From Pseudomonadota bacterium (GTDB taxonomy: Bacteria; Myxococcota_A; Polyangia; GCA-2747355), in the NCBI GenBank assembly GCA_016702545.1, contig JADJDT010000026.1, positions 16,766-80,765 of the forward strand: DNA of 64,000 bases, written 5' to 3'. The notes below the pieces were generated by a model. The model did no database searches. It saw nothing but the letters and a program-made list of their open reading frames with translations, and was not told the origin of the DNA. Position 1 is the first letter of the stretch. Every line of letters starts with the position of its first letter. Shown here piece by piece: positions 44,101 to 53,251 of this stretch. Both the position numbers and the translations under genes were made by a program.

Positions 44101-45534
44101 ATGGCCCGCCGTCGCCGCGTGCGTCTGCTGCTGGCGGTCATCGGGCTCGCCGTGGCCCTCGCCGCCCTGCTGCTCCTGCAGCGCCACGAGCGCGGCGCCA
44201 GGTCCGAGCTCGCCACGATCGCCGGGCTGCGGCTCGCCGGTCAGCCGGTGGGTGGCCTCGATGCGGCGGGACTGCAGCGCATGCTGCCACGCCTGGCGCG
44301 ACAGCGCGCCGCGCAGCGGGTGCTGCTGCGCTGGGCGGCGGGTCAGCGCTCGGTCGCGCTCTCGGCGCTCGGCTTCGGGCTGGACCCGGCGCTCACCGCC
44401 GCCGCGCTGTTGAGCGTGGGCCACGCCGGATCGTGGCTGCCCGATCGCCTGCTGCGCTGGCAGGCGCGGCGCGGCCGCGTCGAGGTGCCCTGGCAACTGA
44501 CGCTCGATCAGGCGCAGGCGCTGCGCTTCTTTGAACGCCTGGCGGAGGCCATCGATCGCGACCCTGCGGCGCCGCGTCTCGACCTCACGCGGCAGCGGCT
44601 GCGGCCCGGCCGCGCCGGCTATCGGCTCGAGCCGCTGCGGGCCTTGGCCACCACCGAGGCCGCGCTGCGTAGCGGCCACAGCGAGGTCGAACTTCCTCTG
44701 CTGCCGCTGCGCGCGCCGGAGGATGCGACGCTCGCCGCCCTCGACATCAGGCACGTGCTCGGTCAGTTCGTGACCGTCCACAGCCAGGCCGATGTCGACC
44801 GCGACCGCGCGCACAACCTCAGGCTCGTGGCCGGTCGGATCGACGGTCGTGTGCTGCCGCCTGGCGCGCGCTTCTCCTTCAATGCCGCCGTCGGTGCGCG
44901 CACCGAGGAGCAGGGCTATCGCACCGCGGCGGTGATCCAGCAGGGCGAGCTGGTGGACGGCATGGCCGGTGGCGCCTGTCAGATCTCGAGCACCCTCTTC
45001 GCGGCGGCCTTCTTCGCCGGCCTCGAGCTGCTGAGCTCACGCCCGCACACGATCCCCAGCTCCTATATTCGACTCGGCCTCGACGCCGCCGTGGCCTACC
45101 CCGAGACCGACCTGCGGCTGGGCAATCCCTACCCCTTCGCCGTCGTGATCCATGTGCAGGTGGCCCAGGGCCAGGTGCGCGTGGCCCTGCTCGGGCGGCC
45201 TCGCCCCTGGCGGCGCGTCGTCTTTCGGCGCGAGGTCAAGCAGCGCGATCCCTTCGGCGAGGTCGAGCGCCGCGATCCAACGCTACCGGCGGGCCAGCGC
45301 GTGGTGGCGCAGCGCGGCGTACCCGGCTTCCTGGTGCAAAGACAGCGGCTCTTCTTCGGCGCGGGGCCCGCGCCGGAACGCATCGAGACGCGCTTGCTGC
45401 GCTACGCCGTCAACCCAGAGATTGTCCGCGTCGGCGTCGGTCCGCCGCCTGCCCCCGGGGCGCCCGTCGAAGCGCCCAGCCCGCGACCGGCGCCCTACCG
45501 CTGCGACGCCGAGCCGCTCGCGCTGGAGCAATGA
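44101..45534 (+). CDS. VanW family protein
   Basis: A 477-residue protein with an N-terminal membrane anchor (VIGLAVALAALLLLQ). A peptidoglycan-binding-like region (about 60-210) precedes the VanW domain (about 235-370). The domain is marked by NLRLVAGRIDGRVLPPGARF, FNAAVGARTEEQGYR, GGACQISSTLFAAAFFAGLE and RPHTIPSSYIRLGLDAAVAY. The domain is found in a range of cell-wall proteins; its activity is not established. It starts 12 bases after the OmpA-family gene, so both probably share a transcript and an envelope role. Confidence 0.88.
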   Translation: MARRRRVRLLLAVIGLAVALAALLLLQRHERGARSELATIAGLRLAGQPVGGLDAAGLQRMLPRLARQRAAQRVLLRWAAGQRSVALSALGFGLDPALTAAALLSVGHAGSWLPDRLLRWQARRGRVEVPWQLTLDQAQALRFFERLAEAIDRDPAAPRLDLTRQRLRPGRAGYRLEPLRALATTEAALRSGHSEVELPLLPLRAPEDATLAALDIRHVLGQFVTVHSQADVDRDRAHNLRLVAGRIDGRVLPPGARFSFNAAVGARTEEQGYRTAAVIQQGELVDGMAGGACQISSTLFAAAFFAGLELLSSRPHTIPSSYIRLGLDAAVAYPETDLRLGNPYPFAVVIHVQVAQGQVRVALLGRPRPWRRVVFRREVKQRDPFGEVERRDPTLPAGQRVVAQRGVPGFLVQRQRLFFGAGPAPERIETRLLRYAVNPEIVRVGVGPPPAPGAPVEAPSPRPAPYRCDAEPLALEQ

Positions 45535-45580
45535 CGGCGCGCGAACCACCGCGGCGGGGCGCGGTGAAGGGAGGCGACGA

Positions 45581-46192
45581 CTACTTCTTCGGCAGGAGCG
45601 TGACGGGGGCCTCGACGTCGACCGCCTGCCCGTCGAACTCCGGGAAGGGCCAGCGCTCGATGGCCTTGACCATGCAGTCGATCATCTGGCCATCGCGATT
45701 GGGCTGGATGTCGATCCGCGTCGGGCGACCGTTGCTGCGCACGCTGAACGAGACGCTGAGCGTGATCGCGCCGTGATGCAGCGCTGAGTTGCGCTTGAGT
45801 GCGCGCGTGTAGCACGCCTCGAGCGAGCCCTTGCTGCGGCCGATCACCGCGAAGACCTGTTCTTGGGTCAGCGTCCCCTCTTGTATCGCCGGCATCAACG
45901 ACTTGCCCTCGATCGTCAGCAGCGCCGGGTCGACCTTGATCGTGCCGGGGTTAGCCAGCGCCTGGGCGAGCTTGACCTTGAGCGCGTTGAGATCTTCCTG
46001 CAGCCGGTCGCGCTCCGATTCGCACTTGCGCAGCGCCTCGAGCGAGCGATCGACCTGCTGTTGGCCCGCTTGGGGCTGGCCGTTACAGCCGCCGCCACAG
46101 GCGCCCAGCGCCAGCGCGGCCACCGCCGCAACCGCCCCACAGCGGCGCGAAAGCCGCCGGGACGCATCGAAAAACCCGCATCCTGCCTTCAT
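45581..46192 (-). CDS. AgmX/PglI C-terminal-domain lipoprotein
   Basis: A 203-residue protein with a lipoprotein signal (VAAVAALALGACGGGC). A short coiled coil (SLEALRKCESERDRLQEDLN) precedes a C-terminal AgmX/PglI-type domain: GSLEACYTRALKRNSALHHG, SVSFSVRSNGRPTRIDIQPN and IDCMVKAIERWPFPEF. In this family the paired cysteines and the final Trp-Pro-Phe-Pro are typical. It was named from myxobacterial gliding proteins but is widespread in Myxococcota and also resembles TonB-type C-termini. The start at 46192 follows GAGG; 46198 is an alternative. Five copies of a 9-bp repeat lie 31-75 bases upstream, in its leader or promoter. Confidence 0.75.
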   Translation of the reverse strand: MKAGCGFFDASRRLSRRCGAVAAVAALALGACGGGCNGQPQAGQQQVDRSLEALRKCESERDRLQEDLNALKVKLAQALANPGTIKVDPALLTIEGKSLMPAIQEGTLTQEQVFAVIGRSKGSLEACYTRALKRNSALHHGAITLSVSFSVRSNGRPTRIDIQPNRDGQMIDCMVKAIERWPFPEFDGQAVDVEAPVTLLPKK

Positions 46193-46198
46193 GTGCAT

Positions 46199-46554
46199 CC
46201 TCGTTCTGAGCGTTCGGCATGTCCGAGCATTCCGAGCATTCCGAGCATTCCGAGCATTCCGAGCATTCTGATACGTCGATTGAGCGGCGACGCGACTTGC
46301 GTGCGCCCCAGCGGTCCCGCCGGCGCGGCGGTGATTATCCATTCGCTGGGCGCGCGACGCAATCCTTTGAGCCATCCCGTTGAGATCGCCGTCGCGCCGT
46401 CCTTCCCGACGCCAGCTCTCGCGACGCCAGCTCCCGCGACGCCAGCTCTCGCGACGCCATCCTTCGCGACAGGGGTGCCACGCAGGCGCGGACCCGCACC
46501 GCGAGCTGCGGCCCCGGCCCCGTGTCGGCGCCCGGGCGCGCCCCTGAGCGCGGC
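46199..46554. repeat. 356-base gap with two tandem-repeat arrays
   Basis: The stretch between the beta-propeller gene and the AgmX/PglI-like gene holds no supported gene. It contains five exact copies of CCGAGCATT (46223-46267) and four copies, two of them exact, of CGACGCCAGCTCTCG (46407-46466). The 9-bp array sits 31 bases upstream of the AgmX/PglI start. Confidence 0.8.
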
Positions 46555-48479
46555 CTACTGGGCTTCGTCGTCGGCATCCCCCGACAACAGGCGATCGAGG
46601 CGCTGGCGGAGCGCGGGTACGGTATGCGGGTCCTGGGCCACGAAGGTGACGAGCTCGCGCTCGGCGGATCCACCCCACTCCAGTACGGCGGCGGCGGCCG
46701 TGGACAAGATCTGCGGCGCCCACGCCAGCTCGGGATCGCAACGATAGGTGAGCAACAGCTCTCGCAGCGCTTCCTTGGCGCTGCGATCGCCGATCGACCA
46801 CAGCGCGGCGACCACCACCGCCAGCGTCGGCACCGGGGTCTGTGGGTCGGCGAGCTGGAGCAGCAGCGGTCGGACGGCCTCGGGCAATTGCAGGGCGCCG
46901 GCGGCGCGCGCCGCCAGCTCGACCGAGAGCGCGCGGGTGCCCAGGACGTAGTCGTTGCGCTCCGCCAGCAGCGAGAGGTAGAGCGCAGCGGAGTGCTCAT
47001 CGGGGCGCTCGTTCAGGTGGTCCGTCGCCAGCTCGCGCAGCTCGGGCGGCCAGCGCGGATCGCGGATCAAGCGCACCAGGGCCGCGGTCGGTGGCGGGCC
47101 CGGGCTCTTGGCCAACGTGGCGAGGAGGTAGCGCGCCAGGCCCGGAAAGCGTCGATCGGGATCGACCAGCGCCTGCAGCAGCCCGTCGCGCAGGTCGCCC
47201 ACGCTCGCCGGCGGCGTCGCGCCCGTGACACCGGCCCATCCCTCCGCGTCGAAGGTGGCGCCACGCAGGGGCAGGCCGAGCTCGGCACGCTGCCGCACGA
47301 CCCCCGTGAGCGGATCGACCACCACCAGCTCCCCGTCGGCGCCGACCAGCGCGACCGCACGGCCGGTGTGCGTGGCCGCCACGAAGTCGGCCCGCGCGCC
47401 GCGTCGCACCCAGGCCAAGCGCAGGCGCTGGGGCCATCCTGGTCCAGCGCGAAACCGAGCAGGAAACGGTAGTGCAGCAGCAGCAGTCGGTCATCGGCCC
47501 AACCGCTGGCGCTGAGCGGCGGCGACACCGGCCGCCGCCACAACCAACGCTGGCGGTCCCCGGCCCCATAGTCCCAGGGCGCACCGTCGTAGGCGCGTCG
47601 GCCCCACACCGGTGAGACCCCGTCGATCGCCGGCAGCGCCGCAACGGGTGCCAGCGGAGCGGAAAATGCGCGGCCGGTCGTCGCCGGCCCGAGCCGATGG
47701 ACGCCGCTCCGCCCACCGAAGAACACGCCGTCGCGATTGGCCTCCGTCCAGGCGATCGCCTCGCCGTGCCACGGCAGCTGCGCGACCACCTGGCCGTCCC
47801 GCGCTCGCAGCACGGCCAGCCCCTGGCGTTGGATCGGCAGCACCAGCTGGTCGCGCCAGGCGCTCGGTTCGCCCACCCGCACCCAGGAGGGCAAGGCCCA
47901 CCGGCGCTCGCCGCTGCGCCCGTCGTAGGCCGCGATCGTGGCCTGCGGCGCTCCCCGCGCGGTGCCCGGCGGCACGTCGTCACGGCCGCGGTGGCCCCAG
48001 ACGACGACGACCAGCTCCGCGCTCGCGGCCAGCCCGAGCGCGCGCCAACCGGCCCGCGGGGTCGGCTGCTGCCAGAGCTGGCGGCCGCGTTCACTGTCGA
48101 AGGCGGCGATCGAACGGCCCTCGTCGCGGGCGAAGGCGCCGAAGCCGCGACCGACGACCACGCGCGAGGCCACGTCAGCGCGAACGATGAAGCGGAAGTC
48201 GCCCCGGCCTAGATCATAGACCGCGAGCCGCACGGGATCGCGAGCCACCAACCAGACCGCGGCCGCAGCCTGAGCTGGCGCCACCGTCGCCTCGACCCGG
48301 CCGAAGGGGGCCAGCGCGCGCCGCAGCTGCGCCGGATCGGGCGCCGGTGCCAACCCGTGCAGACCTCGCGGCCCGGCGCAACCTGCGGCTCCCGCGGCGA
48401 GCAGCGCGCCCGTGGCGATCAGGCGCGCCACGCCCCGCCAGGACGACCCTCTCGAGGCCCGTTTACCCCGGCCGATCAT
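46555..48479 (-). CDS. Beta-propeller (PQQ/WD-like) lipoprotein with C-terminal HEAT repeats, one apparent frameshift
   Basis: About 640 residues restored. The signal ends LIATGALLAAGAAGC. Propeller blades follow, with motifs such as SIAAFDSERGRQLWQQ, IAAYDGRSGERRWALP and LAVLRARDGQVVAQLP, which repeat the Asp/Gly-turn-Trp pattern of PQQ-type propellers. The last 250 residues are helical HEAT-like repeats (LRELATDHLNERPDEHSAAL). The frame breaks in a CCCC run (minus strand of 47430-47433). One added C gives DQDGPQRLRLAWVRRG and continuity. The start overlaps the HEAT gene's stop in ATGA. A role as an envelope scaffold with the HEAT partner is inference. Confidence 0.7.
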
Positions 48480-49294
48480 CGGCGTTGTCCCTTCAGTGCG
48501 GCCTCGGCGGCCGCGCGTGACGGTCGCTGCTGTTCAACGGGTACAGCGGCCAGATAGCGAACCAGCGCAGCGGTGGCCTCCGGCGTCCTCAGGGCGCCGA
48601 GGGCCTCGACGACCCGCACCCGCAGCGGATCGGGGCCGAAGTCCTCGCGCAGCAGCAAGGCGCCCAGGATCCAGGCGCGCGTGGCAGGGGTCACCTTCGC
48701 GTCGCCGCGGGCCCGCCCGTTGGTGGTCAGGGCGTCGACCGTGCGTGCGCCGCCGACCCGCCCCAGCGGCGCGACCACGGCCACGTCCCCGCGCTGCACC
48801 AACAGCAGCAACGTCCCCTCCGCCGCCGGCAGCCCGGCCTGCGCCGCGAGCTCGGCCGCCGCCTGACGCACGGGTGCGTCCCCGTCGCTGAGGGCGGCGA
48901 GGATCGTCGCCTCGGCCTCGGGCCCACCGCTGCGGCCCAGCGCCGTCAGGGCCGCCACGCGCACGGGCACCGAGCGATAGCTCGCGTAGTGGCGCAGGAT
49001 CGGCACCGCCTCGAGGTCGCCGTGCTGACCCAGCGCCGTGATCGCCGCCAGCAGCAGCGGCGGCGGGGCGCCCAGGCCAAGGACGCGCACCAGCGCGGCC
49101 CGCGCCGGCGGCGTGTCGATCAGGCCGAGCTGCTCGGCGGCGGTCAAGGCTCGGTTGAGATCGGGGCCGTGGAGCGCCTCCACCAGGCCGGCCGGCAGCT
49201 CGTCGCGTGCGGCTCCCAGAGCCCCCGGTGCCGACAGCAGCACCATCACGAGCGCGAGGCTCGGTAGCGCGCGGGACGTGGATGCGCCCATCAC
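48476..49294 (-). CDS. Secreted HEAT-repeat protein
   Basis: A 272-residue protein with a signal peptide (SLALVMVLLSAPGALGAARD) and five or six HEAT/Armadillo-like helical repeats. Examples are ALVRVLGLGAPPPLLLAAIT, AVPILRHYASYRSVPVRVAA and TILAALSDGDAPVRQAAAEL. Such repeats bind proteins. The last bases overlap the start of the beta-propeller gene, so the two are probably made together. No enzyme motif is present. Confidence 0.75.
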   Translation of the reverse strand: MMGASTSRALPSLALVMVLLSAPGALGAARDELPAGLVEALHGPDLNRALTAAEQLGLIDTPPARAALVRVLGLGAPPPLLLAAITALGQHGDLEAVPILRHYASYRSVPVRVAALTALGRSGGPEAEATILAALSDGDAPVRQAAAELAAQAGLPAAEGTLLLLVQRGDVAVVAPLGRVGGARTVDALTTNGRARGDAKVTPATRAWILGALLLREDFGPDPLRVRVVEALGALRTPEATAALVRYLAAVPVEQQRPSRAAAEAALKGQRR

Positions 49295-49417
49295 CAGATC
49301 CTCCCGGCAAGCAAGGTCACAACGTGTTCAGCGCGAACACACCCGAGGGAAGCGCTGAACGCCCGTCGAGCGCGAGGCCCGTCGAGCGCGAGGCCGCGGC
49401 ACGCGCCTCACGCCGCG

Positions 49418-49966
49418 TCACTGGGCGGCGTCGGCGTCGCTGAACTCGACGTGACCGGAATAGCGCTCCGTCTCGCCGTCGAGCTCGAATTGCGCGCTGG
49501 CCAACGCCACCCCACGGGCATCGACCAGGTACATCTGATAGCGCCGCTTGGCGGCGAAGGTCGGCCCCTCGAGCGCCATGCTGGTCGCCAGAATCCTCTG
49601 ACCACGGGCCGAGGTGAGGATGCTGTCACCGGCCACGAAGACGCGGCCCTTGGTGATATCGAAGAACTTGACCTTGACCTCGAAGTCATCGACCGGTCGC
49701 TTGAAGAACGCCATGAACTCGATCGTCCAACGCTTGGCGTTGCTCCGGTCGGCCACCAGCCGCTTGCTGCGGTACTGCCGCAGAAAGTCGGCGAAGGCCG
49801 CCTGGTTGCGGAAGCGGGCGGGCGCGCGTTTGCGCAGCACCACGATCTCGCCGGCGAAGCGATCCTCGACCGGCGGCGCGGCCCGCAGCGCTGGCGAGAC
49901 CAGCAGCAGGCCACCGAGCACGGCCGCCATCGCCCCCCAGCGGCCTGCGTAAAACCCAGTGCGCAT
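49418..49966 (-). CDS. Hypothetical secreted protein
   Basis: Not recognised. A 182-residue protein with a signal peptide (AAVLGGLLLVSPALRAAPP) cleaved near residue 30. The mature part is beta-rich and very basic around VVLRKRAPARFRNQAAF. It contains KRWTIEFMAFFKRPVDDFEV and a C-terminal region suggesting an immunoglobulin-like or C2-like sandwich (YQMYLVDARGVALASAQFEL). It lies upstream of the HEAT gene on the same strand, separated by 123 bases. Confidence 0.65.
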   Translation of the reverse strand: MRTGFYAGRWGAMAAVLGGLLLVSPALRAAPPVEDRFAGEIVVLRKRAPARFRNQAAFADFLRQYRSKRLVADRSNAKRWTIEFMAFFKRPVDDFEVKVKFFDITKGRVFVAGDSILTSARGQRILATSMALEGPTFAAKRRYQMYLVDARGVALASAQFELDGETERYSGHVEFSDADAAQ

Positions 49967-50165
49967 GGCGCTTCACCTCGCCGGCACGAAGCTCGTGTCG
50001 TCCTCGAAGGTCCCCTGACGAAACGCGTAACTCTTCAAAGGTGCACCGCGCCGCGGCTTGCGGTCAAGCGCGCTGCAACGCCGGCGGAGCGCAGCCACGT
50101 CGATTCGCCGCGACCTGAGGCGCCCGTCGACCGCTTGCGGGGGGCGGGGAGCGAGAGAGCTGCGC

Positions 50166-50846
50166 TCAGGGCGCCGCCGCGGCGCCGCCGTCGGTTGGGG
50201 TGCCGCCCTGCTGCTGCTTCATCTCGAGGAAGTCGATGAAGTCCTGTGCGCGCTGACCGTCGGAGAGCACCAGGGCACCGTCGCTCCGCGTCCGCAGCAG
50301 CTTGGCCCGCTCCAGCCGCTGCAGGGCCGCGTTGATCTCGTCTCGCGCCAGGCCGAGCCGTGTCGCCATCGCGGCCGCAGTCAGGGCGATGGCCATCCCG
50401 TCTTGGTCCGGCTCACCGTGCGCCTCCGCCTCCTGGCGCAGATACTGCGCGACGCGCGCGTGCGGGTGCCGCAGCAGCAAGAGCTCGACCTGGCGGCTGG
50501 TGTCGACCAGACGCGTCGCCAGCTGCTGGATCAGGCGCACGGCGACCTCGGTGCTGTGCTGAATCATCGTCTCGAAGGTACTGGCGTCGATCACCAGCAG
50601 CCGTGCGCGCTCGATCACGCGCGCGGTGGCGGAGCGCGGTGCCCGCGCCAGCACCGACAGCTCGCCACAGAACTCGCCGGCCTCCAGCACACCCAGCCGT
50701 GCCTCGCGGCCGCCCACGTTGCGCGTCAGCTCGAGCTTGCCCGAACGCACGACGTACATCTGCTCGCCGCGTTCGCCCTGGCGAAAGAGCACCGTGCCCG
50801 CCGGGTACTCGCAGGTGTACTGCTCGTCTAGTCGTTGTTTGGTCAC
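50166..50846 (-). CDS. Crp/Fnr family transcription regulator
   Basis: A 226-residue regulator. The N-terminal cyclic-nucleotide-binding fold shows AGTVLFRQGERGEQMYVVRS and GEFCGELSVL followed by APRSATARV, so the Glu and Arg-Ser that contact a cyclic nucleotide are present. A dimerisation helix leads to a winged helix-turn-helix (TAAAMATRLGLARDEINAAL). No Cys cluster for oxygen sensing is seen, which favours a cAMP- or other nucleotide-responsive protein over an Fnr type. The GTG start at 50846 overlaps the cytidylate kinase stop in GTGA, an unusual pairing that ties it to nucleotide metabolism only by position. Confidence 0.88.
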   Translation of the reverse strand: MTKQRLDEQYTCEYPAGTVLFRQGERGEQMYVVRSGKLELTRNVGGREARLGVLEAGEFCGELSVLARAPRSATARVIERARLLVIDASTFETMIQHSTEVAVRLIQQLATRLVDTSRQVELLLLRHPHARVAQYLRQEAEAHGEPDQDGMAIALTAAAMATRLGLARDEINAALQRLERAKLLRTRSDGALVLSDGQRAQDFIDFLEMKQQQGGTPTDGGAAAAP

Positions 50847-51598
50847 TGCTCTGCCACCTCGGTCGCGCTGCTCGGCCGGGCTGCGGCCAGGCCGACGCCG
50901 GCCGCAGCGCAGAGCGCGACGATTTGCTGAACCACCTCGTCGATCGTCAGCTCACTGGTGTCGATCCTGACGGCATCCGCGGCCGCGCGCAATGGGGCCG
51001 CCGCGCGGCTGCTGTCGGCCTCGTCGCGGCGCTGCTGCTCGCCCAGCACCTCCGCCTCGGTGACCGGGTGCCCGGCGTCGCAGAGCTCGCGGGTGCGCCG
51101 CCGGGCACGGACGGCCGGGTTGGCCACGAGGAAGATCTTTACCGCCGCCCGCGGAAACACGACGGTGCCGGTGTCGCGCCCCTCGGCCACGACGGCGCCC
51201 CTCTCGGCGAAGGCGCGCTGCGGTACGAGCAGGGCCTCGCGCACCGCCGGCCAGCGGCTGACCGCCGATGCCCCGGCCGAGATCTCCGGCGTGCGCAGCG
51301 CCGCGCTGACGTCCTCGCCGCCCGCGGCGTCAGCCAGCACGACCCGCTGCTCGGCGCCGTCCCCACGGAATTCGAGGCGTAGCTCCCGGGCCAGCGCCGC
51401 CAGCCCCGGCTCGTCCTGCCAGGTCACGGCGCGGCGTTGCGCCACCAGCGCCAGCGCGCGGTAGATCGCGCCCGAGTCGAGCAACACGGCACCGATCCGC
51501 TGCGCGACGCGACGGGCCACGGTCGATTTACCGGCGCCGGCCGGCCCGTCGATCGCGACCACCAGAGACGGACCTTCGTGCCCTGCCCTGCGTTCCAC
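50843..51598 (-). CDS. cmk: Cytidylate kinase
   Basis: Phosphorylates CMP and dCMP with ATP in pyrimidine nucleotide synthesis. A 251-residue protein with P-loop AIDGPAGAGKSTVARRVAQR and LLDSGAIYRALALVA, the CMP-binding region. Further family motifs are RTPEISAGASAVSRWPAVRE, VAEGRDTGTVVFPRAAVKIF and the C-terminal DTSELTIDEVV. The canonical LDTGAMYR here reads LDSGAIYR, and SV of GRD(I/T)GTVV is normal. It is the first gene of the cmk-crp transcript. There is no neighbouring rpsA or aroA, the common partners in other bacteria. Confidence 0.95.
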   Translation of the reverse strand: MERRAGHEGPSLVVAIDGPAGAGKSTVARRVAQRIGAVLLDSGAIYRALALVAQRRAVTWQDEPGLAALARELRLEFRGDGAEQRVVLADAAGGEDVSAALRTPEISAGASAVSRWPAVREALLVPQRAFAERGAVVAEGRDTGTVVFPRAAVKIFLVANPAVRARRRTRELCDAGHPVTEAEVLGEQQRRDEADSSRAAAPLRAAADAVRIDTSELTIDEVVQQIVALCAAAGVGLAAARPSSATEVAEQ

Positions 51599-51738
51599 CG
51601 CTACACCCCACTCAACGAGCCATGGGGCGCGGCCGTAGTGGGCCCGCCCCCCCCATCATGTGACGCTTGCGCGCCAGGACACGATAGGGGTCTCGGCCTC
51701 GCCTCTGCAAGCGCCTTACGTCCGACGACCGAGCCCGC

Positions 51739-51744
51739 TATACT
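51739..51744 (+). promoter_or_regulatory. TATACT -10 element for the parvulin-type lipoprotein gene
   Basis: TATACT (51739-51744) lies 24 bases before the ATG at 51768, in an otherwise GC-rich stretch. The sequence at the expected -35 spot (TTACGT, 51716-51721, 17-base spacing) is a weak match. Confidence 0.4.
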
Positions 51745-51767
51745 CGCGCCCGCTTGCAAACCCAGGG

Positions 51768-52733
51768 ATGAAGCGCGTGCGCATGTTTCCTCGGTCTCAG
51801 CCTTGGTGTGGGGCGCTCGGTGTGACATTCGGTGTGACGCTGGCTGTGACGCTGGGCTTGGCCGCCTGCCGACCGACGCCCGCTGCGGCGCCCGCCGACA
51901 CGGCCGTCGTAGCGCGAGCCGTCGCCGATGATGCGCAACAGCTCGTGGCGCGCGTCAACGGGGCCCCCCTGCTGCGCGCGGACGTGGCGATCCACCTCGG
52001 CTCCGACGGCGACGCGCGGCGCGCGCTCGACCGGGCGATCGACGAGGAGTTGCTGGCGCAGGAGGCGGTAGGCCGCGGCCTCGCCCGCGACCCCGGTCTC
52101 GAACGCGCGCAGCGCCGCGCCTTGGCGCAGCGGCTGATCGGCCGCGATTTCGTCGAGCGCCTGCCCGCCAGCGCGATTCCGCGCCGCCTGGTCGAGCGCG
52201 CCTACGAGCTCAACCGCTCGACCTACGTCCGTCCCGAGGTGCGCGAGCTGGTGCACATCCTCGCCATCGCCGGACGCAAACGCGACGCCGAGTACCACCG
52301 CCGGGCGCTGGCCATCGCCAGCCGTGTCCACGCGCTGGCCAGCGCTCGACCGCTCACCGCGGCGGAGTTCAGCGCGCTGGGCGAGCGGCTGAAGGCCGAG
52401 GCAGGGCCGATCAAGCTGCACGTCGAGACCCTGACCGCAGCGCCGGGGGAAACGGTGCCGGCGTTCTCTGCGGCGGCCTTCGCCCTGACACGGGTCGGAG
52501 CGGTCAGCGCCGTGGTGCCCACCGACTTCGGCTATCACACGATCTACCTCAAGGGGATCCGGCCGGGCCACAACACGCCGCTGGCCGCGGTCGAGAACGA
52601 GGTGCGTCGCCGCATCCTCGACGACGCGCGGCGCGTCCTGCTCGACGAACACCTCGTCCAGCTGCGCCGGCGCAGCGTCGTCAGGGTCGATGAAGATCAG
52701 ACAGCACGGGCTCTAGGGCTGCACGGCGGCTGA
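51768..52733 (+). CDS. Parvulin-type (PpiC/SurA-like) peptidyl-prolyl isomerase lipoprotein
   Basis: A 321-residue lipoprotein with signal ending LAVTLGLAACRP. A SurA N-like helical domain follows (QQLVARVNGAPLLRADVAIH, RAIDEELLAQEAVGRGLARD). The rotamase-type domain has RELVHILAIAGRKRDAEYHR and AFALTRVGAVSAVVPTDFGY, then HTIYLKGIRPGHNTPL. The family folds or escorts outer-membrane and secreted proteins in the periplasm. The VRPEVRELVHIL strand and the C-terminal FGYHTIYL strand are the best parvulin landmarks. The signal peptide is built on a direct repeat (GVTFGVTLAVTLG). The start at 51768 is chosen because a TATACT box and the lipobox fit it. Confidence 0.8.
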   Translation: MKRVRMFPRSQPWCGALGVTFGVTLAVTLGLAACRPTPAAAPADTAVVARAVADDAQQLVARVNGAPLLRADVAIHLGSDGDARRALDRAIDEELLAQEAVGRGLARDPGLERAQRRALAQRLIGRDFVERLPASAIPRRLVERAYELNRSTYVRPEVRELVHILAIAGRKRDAEYHRRALAIASRVHALASARPLTAAEFSALGERLKAEAGPIKLHVETLTAAPGETVPAFSAAAFALTRVGAVSAVVPTDFGYHTIYLKGIRPGHNTPLAAVENEVRRRILDDARRVLLDEHLVQLRRRSVVRVDEDQTARALGLHGG

Positions 52734-52769
52734 TCGCGCCGCGGCCGCCGGCCAGAGGACTGAGCACAA

Positions 52770-53135
52770 GTGGCCTCGGTGTTTTCCGACATCCTCGACC
52801 AGCTGCTGCGTGACCTGCCCGAAGCGCTCGGCGCCGTCTTCATCGACTGGGAGGGCGAGTCGGTCGACCATTCGGCCGGTGACCTGGGCGCCACCAACAT
52901 CAAGCTCGTCGGCGCCCACTGGGGGCTCACCTACAACCTGATGCGCCGCGCCTGCGAGCAGCTCGAACTCGGCACCCCCACCAACATGGTGCTGCGCTTC
53001 GCCGAGCGCCGGGTGGTGATCGGACGGGTCGTGGAGGGCTACTACCTGGTGATTGCCACCCCGTCGGATTGTCCGTTGTGGCGGACGCTGCGGGCCTTGC
53101 GCCAAACCGGTCAACGGCTGCTCCAGGAGCTATGA
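52770..53135 (+). CDS. Roadblock/LC7 domain protein
   Basis: A 121-residue single-domain protein from a GTG start. It has the Roadblock pattern: an N-terminal helix (FSDILDQLLRDLPEALGAVF), then IDWEGESVDHSAG, a long central helix (WGLTYNLMRRACEQLEL), and paired strands MVLRFAERRVVIGRVVEGYY and YLVIATPSD. In Myxococcota such proteins (MglB and relatives) act as GAPs or scaffolds for small Ras-like GTPases that control polarity. No MglA-type GTPase gene is in the window, so the partner is unknown. It lies 36 bases after the parvulin-type gene, probably in the same transcript. Confidence 0.85.
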   Translation: MASVFSDILDQLLRDLPEALGAVFIDWEGESVDHSAGDLGATNIKLVGAHWGLTYNLMRRACEQLELGTPTNMVLRFAERRVVIGRVVEGYYLVIATPSDCPLWRTLRALRQTGQRLLQEL

Positions 53136-53186
53136 GCGCCCGCGTGCCCGCGTGCCCGCCAGGACGCTGCCGCCAGGACGCCGCAG

Positions 53187-53230
53187 CCCAAGATGCTGCC
53201 GCCCAAGATGCTGCGCCCAAGATGCTGCCG
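53187..53230. repeat. Three copies of a 15-bp repeat between convergent genes
   Basis: CCCAAGATGCTGCCG occurs at 53187-53201 and 53216-53230, with a 14-base version (one C missing) between them. Two GCCAGGACGC-type repeats precede it. The array fills most of the 116 bases between the Roadblock and smc stop codons. Confidence 0.8.
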
Positions 53231-53251
53231 CCGGGACGCAACGGGCGGGCC

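Noticed and set aside
46223..46267. Possible CRISPR array
   Set aside because: Repeats are 9 bases and directly adjacent, with no spacers and no cas genes nearby.
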